Shown here: positions 18,714-26,393 of the stretch, in pieces | Numbering within the stretch: position 1 is the stretch's first letter | How the letters are laid out: the number at the start of each line of letters is the position of its first letter | IMG/VR virus record: IMGVR_UViG_3300042889_002114 | Coordinates: 1-58,296 of that record | Strand: one strand, 5' to 3' | Length of the DNA: 58,296 nucleotides | DNA from: a virus | Notes under the pieces: model-generated | What the model was told of the DNA's origin: nothing | What the model saw: the letters and a program-made list of their open reading frames with translations, nothing else | Databases searched by the model: none | Translations under genes and position numbers: made by a program

Positions 18714-19010
18714 TTGTCCAGCACCGACATCGCCACCGAAACTCGAGTCAAGATCAAAGAGCCAAGCCTCTATAAGGTGGTTCTTCAGAATGATAACTTC
18801 ACTCCCATGGAGTTCGTCATCCAGGTGCTGATGCAGATCTTTGCCATGGATGAGCCTACAGCCCACGAGGTTACGATGCAGATTCACAACAAGGGTCGTG
18901 GCGTCTGTGGTGTGTTCAGCAAAGAAGTCGCCGAGACCAAGGTCTATGAAACAATGATGGCCGCGAAATCCTATGGCTATCCCTTGGTCGCGCAGGTCGA
19001 GAAAGACTAA
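18714..19010 (+). CDS. clpS: ClpS, N-degron adaptor for ClpAP
   Basis: 98 residues (E. coli ClpS has 106). TTG start at 18714 after AGGAG. The ClpS core is complete: VVLQNDNFTPMEFVIQVL, then MQIHNKGRGVCGVFSKEVAE and TKV. The N-D pair and the His of the H-x-x-G motif form the pocket for bulky N-terminal residues. ClpS delivers N-degron substrates to ClpA and blocks other ClpA substrates, so the phage could retune host degradation. Its stop overlaps the next ATG as TAATG. Confidence 0.95.
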   Translation: MSSTDIATETRVKIKEPSLYKVVLQNDNFTPMEFVIQVLMQIFAMDEPTAHEVTMQIHNKGRGVCGVFSKEVAETKVYETMMAAKSYGYPLVAQVEKD

Positions 19011-19672
19011 TGACCATCAGGAGTAACCACGATCTACCAATGGTTCGTATGAGCCTGCAGGAGATTGAGGAGACCTTGAATTACATGGCGGGTGCGGTTA
19101 CCCTCCACAAGTCCAAAAAGAAAGCCAAGATTGGTATCACGCTGAATTCCACAGAGTTTGACTCTATAGAGAAGGCCAAGAAATTCATCGCCCATTATGA
19201 CTCCAACTACAGTCATAGTGGACAGAGTTTCGCGGACAAGATCGTCAATATCAAGCTTGAAGCCAAATGCACCGATGCTGACGAAGATTCCTACAGGGAT
19301 CGCGGCTATCGAAACATGGAAGTCGACATCAGAGAGAACCAGGTTCGCACCATGGTCTATGGCGATAACAACACGGATGTGTCTTGGGTTCACGGACAGG
19401 CTGAACTCTTTGATGCCCATATGCGACAATACGCCCTACCAGTCGCAGCTAAGGCCGTGAAGGTTGTGGGTCTGAGTAGCGCGGGTTTGATTTCCGTTGG
19501 CGGCCTTGTCGCCGGCCTTTTGATCTCGCCCTTTTTCCTACCCGTGATAGTTGTGGGAGGAGCAATCGCATTCGCGAGCCACAAAACCACACAGGGTAAG
19601 ATCATCAGCAAAGTCAGCTTCCTGCCTGCTCCTGAGCGGAACGCAGACGTGCTCGTGAACGTCGCCAGATAA
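19010..19672 (+). CDS. Hypothetical protein with C-terminal membrane hairpin (220 aa)
   Basis: Coupled to clpS by a one-base overlap. The N-terminal ~150 residues are soluble, mixed alpha/beta and charged. Residues about 150-190 hold two hydrophobic segments with Gly (VGLSSAGLISVGGLVAGLLI and FFLPVIVVGGAIAF) that would form a membrane hairpin. Family not recognised. Pairing with clpS suggests a membrane-linked role at the same infection stage. Confidence 0.6.
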   Translation: MTIRSNHDLPMVRMSLQEIEETLNYMAGAVTLHKSKKKAKIGITLNSTEFDSIEKAKKFIAHYDSNYSHSGQSFADKIVNIKLEAKCTDADEDSYRDRGYRNMEVDIRENQVRTMVYGDNNTDVSWVHGQAELFDAHMRQYALPVAAKAVKVVGLSSAGLISVGGLVAGLLISPFFLPVIVVGGAIAFASHKTTQGKIISKVSFLPAPERNADVLVNVAR

Positions 19673-19701
19673 ACATATTGCCCTGGCGGGTATTTCTACC
19701 G

Positions 19702-19709
19702 TATAAATA
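19702..19709 (+). promoter_or_regulatory. Late promoter box for the vWA gene
   Basis: TATAAATA, a perfect T4-type late box, 67 bases before the vWA start. Confidence 0.75.
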
Positions 19710-19776
19710 ACGATGTTGGGATGACCCTGTTCCAGCACGTCTTAAGTCTCGCGCGTTAGCGAGCAGAAGGAATAAA

Positions 19777-20490
19777 ATGACTATAGTGAATGCCGTCGAG
19801 GTTGCCGCCTCGACTAAAAAGAACAATGGCGAAACCCTCATCAACATCGTACTAGACGAAACCGGCTCGATGAATTCGTGTTGGGACCCGACGATCAGTG
19901 CCTTCAATGACTATCTGGGAAGCCAGAAGTCTCTTGATGGTGTCTGCAAGGTGACGATGACGATGTTCAGTAATGCGGGTGGCTATGGCACCCGTGGCGC
20001 TGGTGCCAACATCCGTACCATCTACTCCAACACACCAGTGGCTGATGTGACACCGCTGAGCCGCACCAACTACCGTCCCAACGGTGGTACCAATCTCTAT
20101 GATGCGATTGGCACAGCCATCCGCAACACAGAGACGCAGCTTGCTGGTCAGGACACCGTCCCCAACGTGCTCATGGTTATCATCACCGATGGTGAAGAGA
20201 ACTGCTCAACTGAGTTTACGGTCAAGGGCATCAAGGACCTGGTGAAAGCCAAAGAAGCTGATGGTTGGACGTTCGTGTACCTGGGTGCAAACCAAGATGC
20301 ATGGAAGGTTGGCCAGGCCTTCGGACTTGCCAAGGGCCAGACCAAATCCTACGACACCGCCAACATGGCAGCCACCATGGCTGCCGTATCTGGCTCCACC
20401 ATGGCATACCGCAGCACTCGTGGTGCCTTTGGCTCCGCCAATGGCACGGTGGAGAAGGACTTCTTCAAGGGCGACACGGATGCGATCTAA
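19777..20490 (+). CDS. von Willebrand factor A (vWA) domain protein
   Basis: 237 residues with a complete vWA fold. The MIDAS is D27-E-T29-G-S31, with T105 in GGTNLYDAIG and D138 in VIITDGEEN. vWA domains bind a divalent metal and mediate protein-protein contacts. A late box and AAGGA site precede it, and the next gene overlaps its end, so the two probably work together in the virion or in assembly. Exact role unknown. Confidence 0.85.
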   Translation: MTIVNAVEVAASTKKNNGETLINIVLDETGSMNSCWDPTISAFNDYLGSQKSLDGVCKVTMTMFSNAGGYGTRGAGANIRTIYSNTPVADVTPLSRTNYRPNGGTNLYDAIGTAIRNTETQLAGQDTVPNVLMVIITDGEENCSTEFTVKGIKDLVKAKEADGWTFVYLGANQDAWKVGQAFGLAKGQTKSYDTANMAATMAAVSGSTMAYRSTRGAFGSANGTVEKDFFKGDTDAI

Positions 20491-21445
20491 GGATTACGTC
20501 CTAAGCGTCATCGTCAAGGATCACCACATCGACGAATACAACCACGAGGGTTCTACCTTTGTGGAGGGTCGCAAGGGTAGTGACTTTGAGCTCTCGTTCA
20601 AGAACGCCAGCAAGGGCAGGGTTCTTGTCGTACCGAGTGTGGATGGATTGAGTCCTTTGGATGGCCTTGCGGCTGGTCCAGAGAGCCGAGGCTATGTGGT
20701 GGCCGCCGGCGCAACTCTAATCATTCCGGGCTGGACCTTCAATGATGAACAAGTGGCCAGGTTCATGTTCGAGAACAAGGATAAAAGCTACGGTAGTCAT
20801 ACCGAGGGTGGTACTGCGAACAGCGGAGTTGTTGGCGTTCTGGTCTATGCTGAAAAGCAAGAAGAGAAGCCCAAAGAAATCCACCATCATCACACTACCA
20901 TCGTTCAGCCGCCGGCTAGGATTCTACCAGTCTATCCCTCACCGATCTGGCCGCATTATCCCTACAATGGCTCACCAGTCTGGTATGGGAGTCAACCAGT
21001 AGGAACCTGTGCGGCCGGACAAGCTGGAAGTCTCACAGCTAGTTCTATCCGATCCATGCGAGATTCTGCAACCACCTCACACATGAGTGGCACAGCCATA
21101 CCTACCAGCAATGTGGTATCTCAGGATGCTATCTTTAGTAGTCAGGTTAGCGACACGCTTGCTCGTTATGGAGCAAAGGGAGAGCCACTGAGTAAAGAGG
21201 AATTCGAAGGCTCTGATGAAGCCTTTGGTCTCGGCACCGGTTGGGGTGAAAAAGTGGATTTCAAGATCAACCACGTCACATTCAACCGTGGTGACTTAGT
21301 TGCTCAGATGTTGATCTATTACGACACGCGTCGTAATCTAGAGAAACGTGGGATCGTCATCCGTCCACAACGAGCCTTACCTGAAGAGCTGCCACAAGCC
21401 TTTGTGGGGTTGGGTTGCAAGCCCCCGCCGGGCTGGACTGGCTAA
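20480..21445 (+). CDS. Hypothetical partner of the vWA protein (321 aa)
   Basis: ATG 20480 lies inside the end of the vWA gene. An open extension to 20261 is a shadow of that gene. The first ~120 residues form a beta-rich domain (SFKNASKGRVLVVPSVDGL, YVVAAGATLIIPGW, SGVVGVLVYAEK), followed by a His run and a Pro/Tyr/Ser-rich linker, then a C-terminal domain of about 100 residues ending in CKPPPGW. The layout looks structural. Overlap with the vWA gene suggests coupled synthesis. Confidence 0.65.
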   Translation: MRSKDYVLSVIVKDHHIDEYNHEGSTFVEGRKGSDFELSFKNASKGRVLVVPSVDGLSPLDGLAAGPESRGYVVAAGATLIIPGWTFNDEQVARFMFENKDKSYGSHTEGGTANSGVVGVLVYAEKQEEKPKEIHHHHTTIVQPPARILPVYPSPIWPHYPYNGSPVWYGSQPVGTCAAGQAGSLTASSIRSMRDSATTSHMSGTAIPTSNVVSQDAIFSSQVSDTLARYGAKGEPLSKEEFEGSDEAFGLGTGWGEKVDFKINHVTFNRGDLVAQMLIYYDTRRNLEKRGIVIRPQRALPEELPQAFVGLGCKPPPGWTG

Positions 21446-21513
21446 ACTCTGAATTGACAAACTGGACATCATGAGTGCAGACTGGGAGGAGTAAAAACTT
21501 CCCAGTCTGTGCC

Positions 21514-21759
21514 ATGATACCACCTCCGTTTTCTCTAAATCCCAGTGATTCCAACTTAGTAGCGCTCGCGGTTGATTTCTATATCAGCAACATTGGTGAC
21601 TTGACTCCTGACCAATATACAAAGCTGGAATCACTATTGATGTTGTTTGATGACTATCTCGATGCCCATGAAGACAAAGTCGTTGAAAAGCAACATGAAA
21701 AGATCCTGGAAACTCAGGGTAATCTTATCAGGGTAGACTTTGGTGAGAATTTAGATTGA
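21514..21759 (+). CDS. Small acidic hypothetical protein
   Basis: I chose ATG 21514; the frame is open to GTG 21475. A hairpin (GACTGGGAG/CTTCCCAGTC, 21480-21507) lies just before the ATG and a 7-codon ORF (21471) overlaps it, which hints at leader control. The 81-residue protein is helical with no known motif. Confidence 0.5.
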   Translation: MIPPPFSLNPSDSNLVALAVDFYISNIGDLTPDQYTKLESLLMLFDDYLDAHEDKVVEKQHEKILETQGNLIRVDFGENLD

Positions 21760-21782
21760 CATGAGTGCCAATCCGTTACACT
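21756..21782 (+). promoter_or_regulatory. Early-type promoter of the DUF1190/GSP-synthase cassette
   Basis: TTGACA (21756-21761) and TACACT (21777-21782), 15-base spacing. It lies 39 bases before the cassette's first start. Confidence 0.55.
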
Positions 21783-21820
21783 AACGACTCCTAGGACTTA
21801 ACCCTACGGAGAAATGTGAA

Positions 21821-22531
21821 ATGAAGCGGAGTCAACGGATCACGCTGACGATGCTGGCCACGGTGAGTATGGTCAGTATGGTCGCAGCATGTGATGATCA
21901 ACCACAGACCAAGGCACCGGCGGCTCAGGATGTGGCGGTCACCAGTGCGGTGTACAGCAATCTCACTGAATGCAAGGCCGACGGCAACACTGACGAGGCC
22001 TGTAACGCGCTGGTGAACCTGGTCAGCACGGCCCCGCAATTCACTTCGCAGCAATCCTGTGAAGCGCAGTTCGGTCCGGCGGCATGTACGCCCCGCACTG
22101 ACAGTTCGGGCAACAGCTTCTTTGGCCCGATGATGATGGGCTACATGCTGGGAAGCATCGGCAACGGCGGTGGTTACGACTACGATCGTGACTATAATCG
22201 CTACCGCAACTCGTCCTACTACAACCGGGACCGTGAGCGCACCCGTTCGGGTTATTACGCCGGCGGCGGTGGTGCTCGCGCCGTTCCCAACAGTGGCCGC
22301 TATTCGCAGGCCAACCCGGCACCCTCGGCACCCCGCAGCGTTCCTGTCACTCCGCCGGCTTCGGTACGTGGCGGCTTCAACAGCACCTCTGACAAAGCGG
22401 TCCTGAACCGCACCACGTCGCCCCGGGCGATCAACGCTGGTCAGTCGGCTCCTCGTTCCACTGCTTCGCGCGGCAACAGCTCGCGTGGTGGTTTCGGTGG
22501 CAGCTCGCGCGGCTTCGGCGGTGGCGGCTGA
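21821..22531 (+). CDS. DUF1190 lipoprotein (YgiB/YjfM-like)
   Basis: 236 residues. A basic N-terminus and hydrophobic stretch end in VAACDD, a lipobox-like site for lipid attachment. The region about 45-115 matches DUF1190: Cys-containing YSNLTECKADGNTDEACNAL, APQFTSQQSCEAQFG, then FFGPMMMGYMLGS. The C-terminal half is low complexity (Tyr/Arg, then Gly/Ser/Arg). In E. coli, ygiB is next to ygiC, and yjfM lies in the yjf operon with yjfC and yjfL; the same partners follow here. High GC compared with neighbours suggests acquisition. Confidence 0.85.
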   Translation: MKRSQRITLTMLATVSMVSMVAACDDQPQTKAPAAQDVAVTSAVYSNLTECKADGNTDEACNALVNLVSTAPQFTSQQSCEAQFGPAACTPRTDSSGNSFFGPMMMGYMLGSIGNGGGYDYDRDYNRYRNSSYYNRDRERTRSGYYAGGGGARAVPNSGRYSQANPAPSAPRSVPVTPPASVRGGFNSTSDKAVLNRTTSPRAINAGQSAPRSTASRGNSSRGGFGGSSRGFGGGG

Positions 22532-22956
22532 TGATTCGCAGGTTATACGTTCTGGCGGGGGCTCTGGCCCTCGCTGCCTGCGGACCCTCTGAACCCGCAC
22601 CCGCGTCGGTTACGATTCCTCCGGCTACCACAACGCAGAACGCCGCCGGCTCCACCGTGGCTTGTGTGAACGGTGGAGAAGTGGGTATCTCTTCCTACGG
22701 CGAGCTACTGTCTCCCTACAGAGAAAAACTGCTCACTCCGGCAGCGCAGGCTCAGGGCATCAAGGTGTTCCGCAACGCCTGGACCGAGAACCAATACGGC
22801 AGCATCACGCTTACCTATTGGGATGGTACGGGGCAATGTTTTCTTTGGGGAGAAACATTGACAATTCAGGAATATAGCGTAAGATTAGGAATGAGCCCGG
22901 TTGGGATCAGCCCGTTTTACGAAGCCGATACGTCGGCACCTGCAGGAGGAAACTAA
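22531..22956 (+). CDS. Small lipoprotein (141 aa)
   Basis: The start overlaps the DUF1190 stop. Signal MIRRLYVLAGALALAACG has a clear lipobox (L-A-A-C). The mature part is Pro/Ala/Thr-rich at first and then a small beta domain (KVFRNAWTENQYGSITLTYW). Probably anchored in the host membrane beside its neighbours. The family is not one I recognise. Confidence 0.75.
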   Translation: MIRRLYVLAGALALAACGPSEPAPASVTIPPATTTQNAAGSTVACVNGGEVGISSYGELLSPYREKLLTPAAQAQGIKVFRNAWTENQYGSITLTYWDGTGQCFLWGETLTIQEYSVRLGMSPVGISPFYEADTSAPAGGN

Positions 22957-24171
22957 ATGGAACGCATCAGCGTAACGCGACGTCCGGACTGGAAAAAGAA
23001 GTGCGAGGAAATCGGCTTCACTTTCCACACCATCGACACCGAGGTTCCCGTTGATGCCTCCAAGGGCGAGGCCGGTGGCACTGAACTGGTGCCGCTTCCC
23101 TATTGGGATGAAGACCACGCCTACAAGTTCACCTCCCTGGAGATCGACACCATCGAGGAAGCCAGCCAAACGCTGTACCGTCTCTGTCTCGCGGCCGTCC
23201 AGCACGTCATCGACAACAACCTGCAGGGCAAACTCGGTATCCCACCACAGTTTCACGACGTCGTGAAGCGTAGCTGGGAGAATCAGGACCTCGATATGTA
23301 CGGTCGGTTCGACCTCGCCTTCGACGCCCAGGGCGTTCCGAAGATGCTGGAATTCAACGCCGACACGCCCACCTCCCTCTATGAGGCCGGTGCCGTTCAG
23401 TGGTTCTGGCTCGAAGACCACATGCGGGCCAACAACATCTCGCTGGATCAGTTCAACTCCATCCAGGAAAAGCTGGAATGTGTTCTGAAGGATATCGGCT
23501 CCAAGTATATGGGTGGTGCAAGCCAGAAAATGTACTTCGCCTGCGTGGCCAACAACACCGAGGACCGCGTGACTGCCGACTATCTGCAGGACATCGCTCA
23601 GCAGGTGGGCATTAACACTGCCCATATCGATATGGAAGACATCGGTTGGAACGGCGAGGTCTTCACCGACCTTGACGAACAGCCCATCACAACCATCTTC
23701 AAGCTCTATCCCTGGGAATGGATGATCGCCGACGAGTTCGGTGCGAACATGATCAAGGCGCCCTGGGACGTCGTGGAGCCGGCCTGGAAGCTCATCCTGA
23801 GCAACAAGGGCATCCTCCCTATCCTGTGGGAGCTCTTCCCCAATCACCCCAACCTGCTTCCCACCTATTGGGACTCGTCCAAGCTGGGCGGTGACTATGT
23901 GGAGAAGCCCATGTTCTCCCGCGAAGGTGCCGACGTGGTCATCGTGAAGAACGGTGTGGTGCAGAACACGGTGCTGAATCGCGGCTATGGTCGCGAGGGA
24001 CACATCTACCAAGCCTACCTTCCCCTGCAAAAGTTTGATGGTATGACGCCCATCCTGGGCAGCTGGATCGTTGGTGGCAAATCCTGTGGCATGGGTATCC
24101 GTGAGGATGTCAACGAGGTCACCGGCAACACGTCTCGGTTCCTTCCCCACTTCTTTACCCCCGAGGCATAA
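22957..24171 (+). CDS. Glutathionylspermidine-synthase-like ATP-grasp enzyme (YgiC/YjfC)
   Basis: 404 residues after an AGGAGG site. The ATP-grasp core is visible: YGRFDL (115-120), KMLEFNADTPTS (129-140), then EAGAVQWFW, and later VEKPMFSREGADV with SWIVGGKSCGMGIRED at the C-terminus. The family ligates a carboxylate to an amine using ATP; E. coli Gss makes glutathionylspermidine, while YgiC and YjfC homologues lack a settled physiological product. Part of the four-gene cassette 21.8-24.6 kb. A long reverse ORF over this region is a codon-bias shadow. Confidence 0.92.
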   Translation: MERISVTRRPDWKKKCEEIGFTFHTIDTEVPVDASKGEAGGTELVPLPYWDEDHAYKFTSLEIDTIEEASQTLYRLCLAAVQHVIDNNLQGKLGIPPQFHDVVKRSWENQDLDMYGRFDLAFDAQGVPKMLEFNADTPTSLYEAGAVQWFWLEDHMRANNISLDQFNSIQEKLECVLKDIGSKYMGGASQKMYFACVANNTEDRVTADYLQDIAQQVGINTAHIDMEDIGWNGEVFTDLDEQPITTIFKLYPWEWMIADEFGANMIKAPWDVVEPAWKLILSNKGILPILWELFPNHPNLLPTYWDSSKLGGDYVEKPMFSREGADVVIVKNGVVQNTVLNRGYGREGHIYQAYLPLQKFDGMTPILGSWIVGGKSCGMGIREDVNEVTGNTSRFLPHFFTPEA

Positions 24172-24176
24172 CAGAT

Positions 24177-24209
24177 TGGGGGCCAGCTCAAGGGAGTGGC
24201 TGGCCCCCA
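24177..24209 (+). terminator. Hairpin between ATP-grasp and DUF350 genes
   Basis: TGGGGGCCAGC and GCTGGCCCCCA around a short loop, followed by TT. It lies inside the cassette and looks like an attenuating hairpin. Confidence 0.6.
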
Positions 24210-24236
24210 TTAATCAACTCCCAGGAGATCGCATAA

Positions 24237-24641
24237 ATGTTTGACTACTTCATCGCGGCCGCGCCGCACACCCTGCTCTATCTCGCCGTCACCCTGACTC
24301 TGGTCCTGGGTTTCCTCGCCGCCTACACGCTGGTCACTCCTCTGAATGAGTTCAAGCTCATCCAGGAAGGCAAACTCGCGCCGGCGGTCTCGCTGATCGG
24401 AGCCCTGCTGGGCTTTGTGATTCCTCTGAGTGCTGTGGTCACCCACAGTGAAAACATCCTCGATGTTACGCTCTGGGGTGCCCTTGTGCTCGCGGTGCAG
24501 ATCGCTGTGTTCTTCGTTGCCAATGCAATCCTGGGCCGCACGGCTGTTAAGATTGCCGATAACTGTCTGTCCACGGCGGCCTTCACGGGTGGCCTGGGTC
24601 TCGCGGTCGGCATCCTGATGGCGGGTTGCCTGGTTCCTTAA
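24237..24641 (+). CDS. DUF350 membrane protein (YjfL-like)
   Basis: 134 residues with four hydrophobic segments (about 12-32, 47-66, 75-96, 110-130), fitting DUF350: NEFKLIQEGKLAPAVSLIGA and the final TGGLGLAVGILMAGC. DUF350 genes usually lie beside YgiC/YjfC-like ATP-grasp genes, as here. A hairpin (GGGGGCCAGC/GCTGGCCCCC) separates it from the enzyme gene, maybe tuning relative expression. Confidence 0.88.
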   Translation: MFDYFIAAAPHTLLYLAVTLTLVLGFLAAYTLVTPLNEFKLIQEGKLAPAVSLIGALLGFVIPLSAVVTHSENILDVTLWGALVLAVQIAVFFVANAILGRTAVKIADNCLSTAAFTGGLGLAVGILMAGCLVP

Positions 24642-24644
24642 GAC

Positions 24645-24674
24645 TTGACACCAAGCACCACGCTATGGTATGTT
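24645..24674 (+). promoter_or_regulatory. Early-type promoter for the large ncRNA
   Basis: TTGACA (24645-24650) and TATGTT (24669-24674), 18-base spacing, just after the DUF350 stop. The next ~1.08 kb has no convincing ORF and ends at a strong terminator. Confidence 0.6.
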
Positions 24675-25386
24675 GAGTGATGCTGGTGGGGAGGTTGATT
24701 CCTCCCCATCGGTACTAAAGTTTTGTCTGTCCCCGAAGCCCTCCACCGTCCAGGTACCTTTAGGACACGGAGAGCAGGCCAATACTGGAGCCCAACAGGT
24801 GGCAAGGTATGGGAGGTGGATCGTTGGGAAGCATCTATACTTGCTCGACGATGAAGCAGCCAGCACGTTGTAGATCGCGCACGGTCAGACAAATTCAAAA
24901 CCCAACCCTACCCTTATACGGTTGGCGCGGGCTTCCCCAGCCAGGGAAAGGCTAAGTGATGGCCAGATATCACGGATTGACGCGGGACGATGGCATGGTG
25001 ACCGCAGCTTGGCAAAGTGAGCTATATCACTAAGCGTGAGCGCAACGTATTGGCGTGGCGAATGTGGGCGTGTAGGCAGACCACCAGTTTGTGAGTGTAG
25101 TAGGATAACGCATCAGAGGCTAGACTAGCTGGTCGAGGCCTAGGTTAAACGGATCTGTACTGTTAAAAACTCTCAAGTGAGATCCCCTGGGGTCTCCGGT
25201 TTGTGGGTGAAGTAAAGAGGATACAGGAGTTCAGGAATGAAGCAGATTGCCTGGACCAAGAGATACTCGGATCTGTAAAAACCCTCAGGGACGTGGAACC
25301 GTGCCCTTAAGTTGGCTACAACGGTTCACTTTATTCTAAAAGAGTGGTTGACGCTATCCAGCTTCCACTCTATGTTGTGAATGAGA

Positions 25387-25441
25387 CGACGATAGGGACC
25401 CGGCAATAGGCGGCAAGCCGACGATAGGGACCCGGCAATAG
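25387..25441 (+). repeat. 23-bp direct repeat within the ncRNA
   Basis: CGACGATAGGGACCC plus GGCAATAG occurs exactly twice (25387-25409 and 25419-25441) with a 9-base spacer. Two copies may form paired loops or a protein-binding tandem. Confidence 0.75.
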
Positions 25442-25520
25442 TCTTGGGGAGAGGCTCAGTAGAAACCCACCGGGTAACTGCAATCGCCTCTCTCCCACCG
25501 ATTCGTCCTTAGGGACAAAG

Positions 25521-25573
25521 AGTTTAGGGACCGGGATGGCCGGCTAAAGGGTTCAAGTCCTGATTCCCTAAAG
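25521..25573 (+). other. Minimal tRNA-like fold inside the ncRNA
   Basis: An 8-bp acceptor-like stem (TTTAGGGA/TCCCTAAA) encloses a small hairpin (CCGG-GATGG-CCGG) and a T-arm-like segment around GGTTCAAGTCC. There is no anticodon arm. The fold suggests a tRNA-mimic domain; some GOLLD RNAs contain a tRNA. Confidence 0.45.
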
Positions 25574-25715
25574 AAACGGAGTGGACCCGCTGGCGGCGGC
25601 TAGTCCCTCACTTTCCGGCCATTCCCGTGGCCAGCGGACGAGGCACTGCTCTTGTCTAAGGCGCTGATGAAGCGTCACGGGACTCATAGGGGTCGAGCGA
25701 AACCTCCCCCTCACT

Positions 25716-25757
25716 GGCCTCCGGATAGCTTCCTCCTTGCTATCCGGAGGTCCTTTT
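25716..25757 (+). terminator. Strong rho-independent terminator ending the ncRNA
   Basis: GGCCTCCGGATAGC pairs with GCTATCCGGAGGTCC around a ~9-base loop, followed by TTTT. Confidence 0.85.
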
Positions 25758-25760
25758 CGT

Positions 25761-25788
25761 TTGACATTGGTGCTATTCCTGCTAGGAT
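25761..25788 (+). promoter_or_regulatory. Early-type promoter (TTGACA-16-TAGGAT), leaderless
   Basis: TTGACA 25761-25766 and TAGGAT 25783-25788. The ATG at 25794 coincides with the expected transcription start. Confidence 0.65.
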
Positions 25789-25793
25789 TGGGT

Positions 25794-26393
25794 ATGACTC
25801 AAATACCCATTGGCGCCATGGTTGACGTACGGTTTCCAAGTGATGCCCGCGCATTTCGATATGGATATTTCCTTGGCTTGGATGATCACTTCCAAGGATT
25901 TCTGTTCTGCGTGGATGGGTTGAGTGATCACCCAATCTGTAGCTACAAGATGTCAGCTTTTGAGATCCGTGGCTCCCGTGGTATTAAGCCAAAGACGCTC
26001 ACTGTGGGTGACAAGCTCATCCGTGCAATACAGGGTAAACGCGATCCCATGGACCTCTACGAGTCCACCACGTGGCCCGTTGACATGGAGATGGCGGCTC
26101 CCGAGGATTGGACCAATAACTTCGCTATGGGTGAGAAAGTCTACATCACCTGCAGGGGAAGCCGTGAGCGCGTGACCGTGGTGACATGCTTCAGAGACTA
26201 CGTGGCCTTCCGTTGGCCTGTGGGTACTTTGGATTGCCGCCCAGCTCATGAGGTCTCCTCGGAACATGGTGAGATCAACACCGACATCATGCTTCGCATT
26301 CAAGACATCACCAGGGAATGGGGGGAAGGCAATTCTGCTTCCCCCGCATTGTCAGCCGCGGCCGTGTCCGCGATCAGGAAGGCTCTCAAATGA
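25794..26393 (+). CDS. Hypothetical protein (199 aa)
   Basis: ATG 25794 is where transcription should start; ATG 25818 is the alternative. The frame runs open to 25737, but that is inside the ncRNA terminator. The protein is beta-rich with charged turns (VDVRFPSDARAFRYGYFLG, MGEKVYITCRGSRERVTVV) and an Ala-rich tail. Family not recognised. It overlaps the next start as ATGA. Confidence 0.6.
   Translation: MTQIPIGAMVDVRFPSDARAFRYGYFLGLDDHFQGFLFCVDGLSDHPICSYKMSAFEIRGSRGIKPKTLTVGDKLIRAIQGKRDPMDLYESTTWPVDMEMAAPEDWTNNFAMGEKVYITCRGSRERVTVVTCFRDYVAFRWPVGTLDCRPAHEVSSEHGEINTDIMLRIQDITREWGEGNSASPALSAAAVSAIRKALK

Larger units (their letters stand above)
24681..25757 (+). ncRNA. Large structured noncoding RNA (candidate, GOLLD/ROOL class)
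   Basis: About 1.08 kb from a promoter (TTGACA/TATGTT) to a strong terminator, with no credible ORF in any frame, in a genome that otherwise leaves almost no space. It is full of short inverted repeats, a 23-bp direct repeat (25387-25409 and 25419-25441) and a small tRNA-like fold near 25521-25573. Phage-borne giant RNAs such as GOLLD (about 800 nt, often near tRNAs and sometimes containing one) and ROOL are known; size and setting fit, but I cannot score a model. It could be a new class. Confidence 0.6.

Noticed and set aside
22885-24210. 441-codon reverse ORF opposite the ATP-grasp gene
   Set aside because: It is the antisense of a clearly conserved enzyme in a GC-rich region with strong codon bias, which produces long shadow frames.
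24638-24898. Reverse ORFs within the large ncRNA
   Set aside because: Short, Ser/Arg-rich and without start signals; they also oppose a promoter-terminator unit on the forward strand.
25387-25441. Possible CRISPR-like repeat pair
   Set aside because: Only two copies with a 9-base spacer inside a larger RNA candidate; no array and no cas genes.
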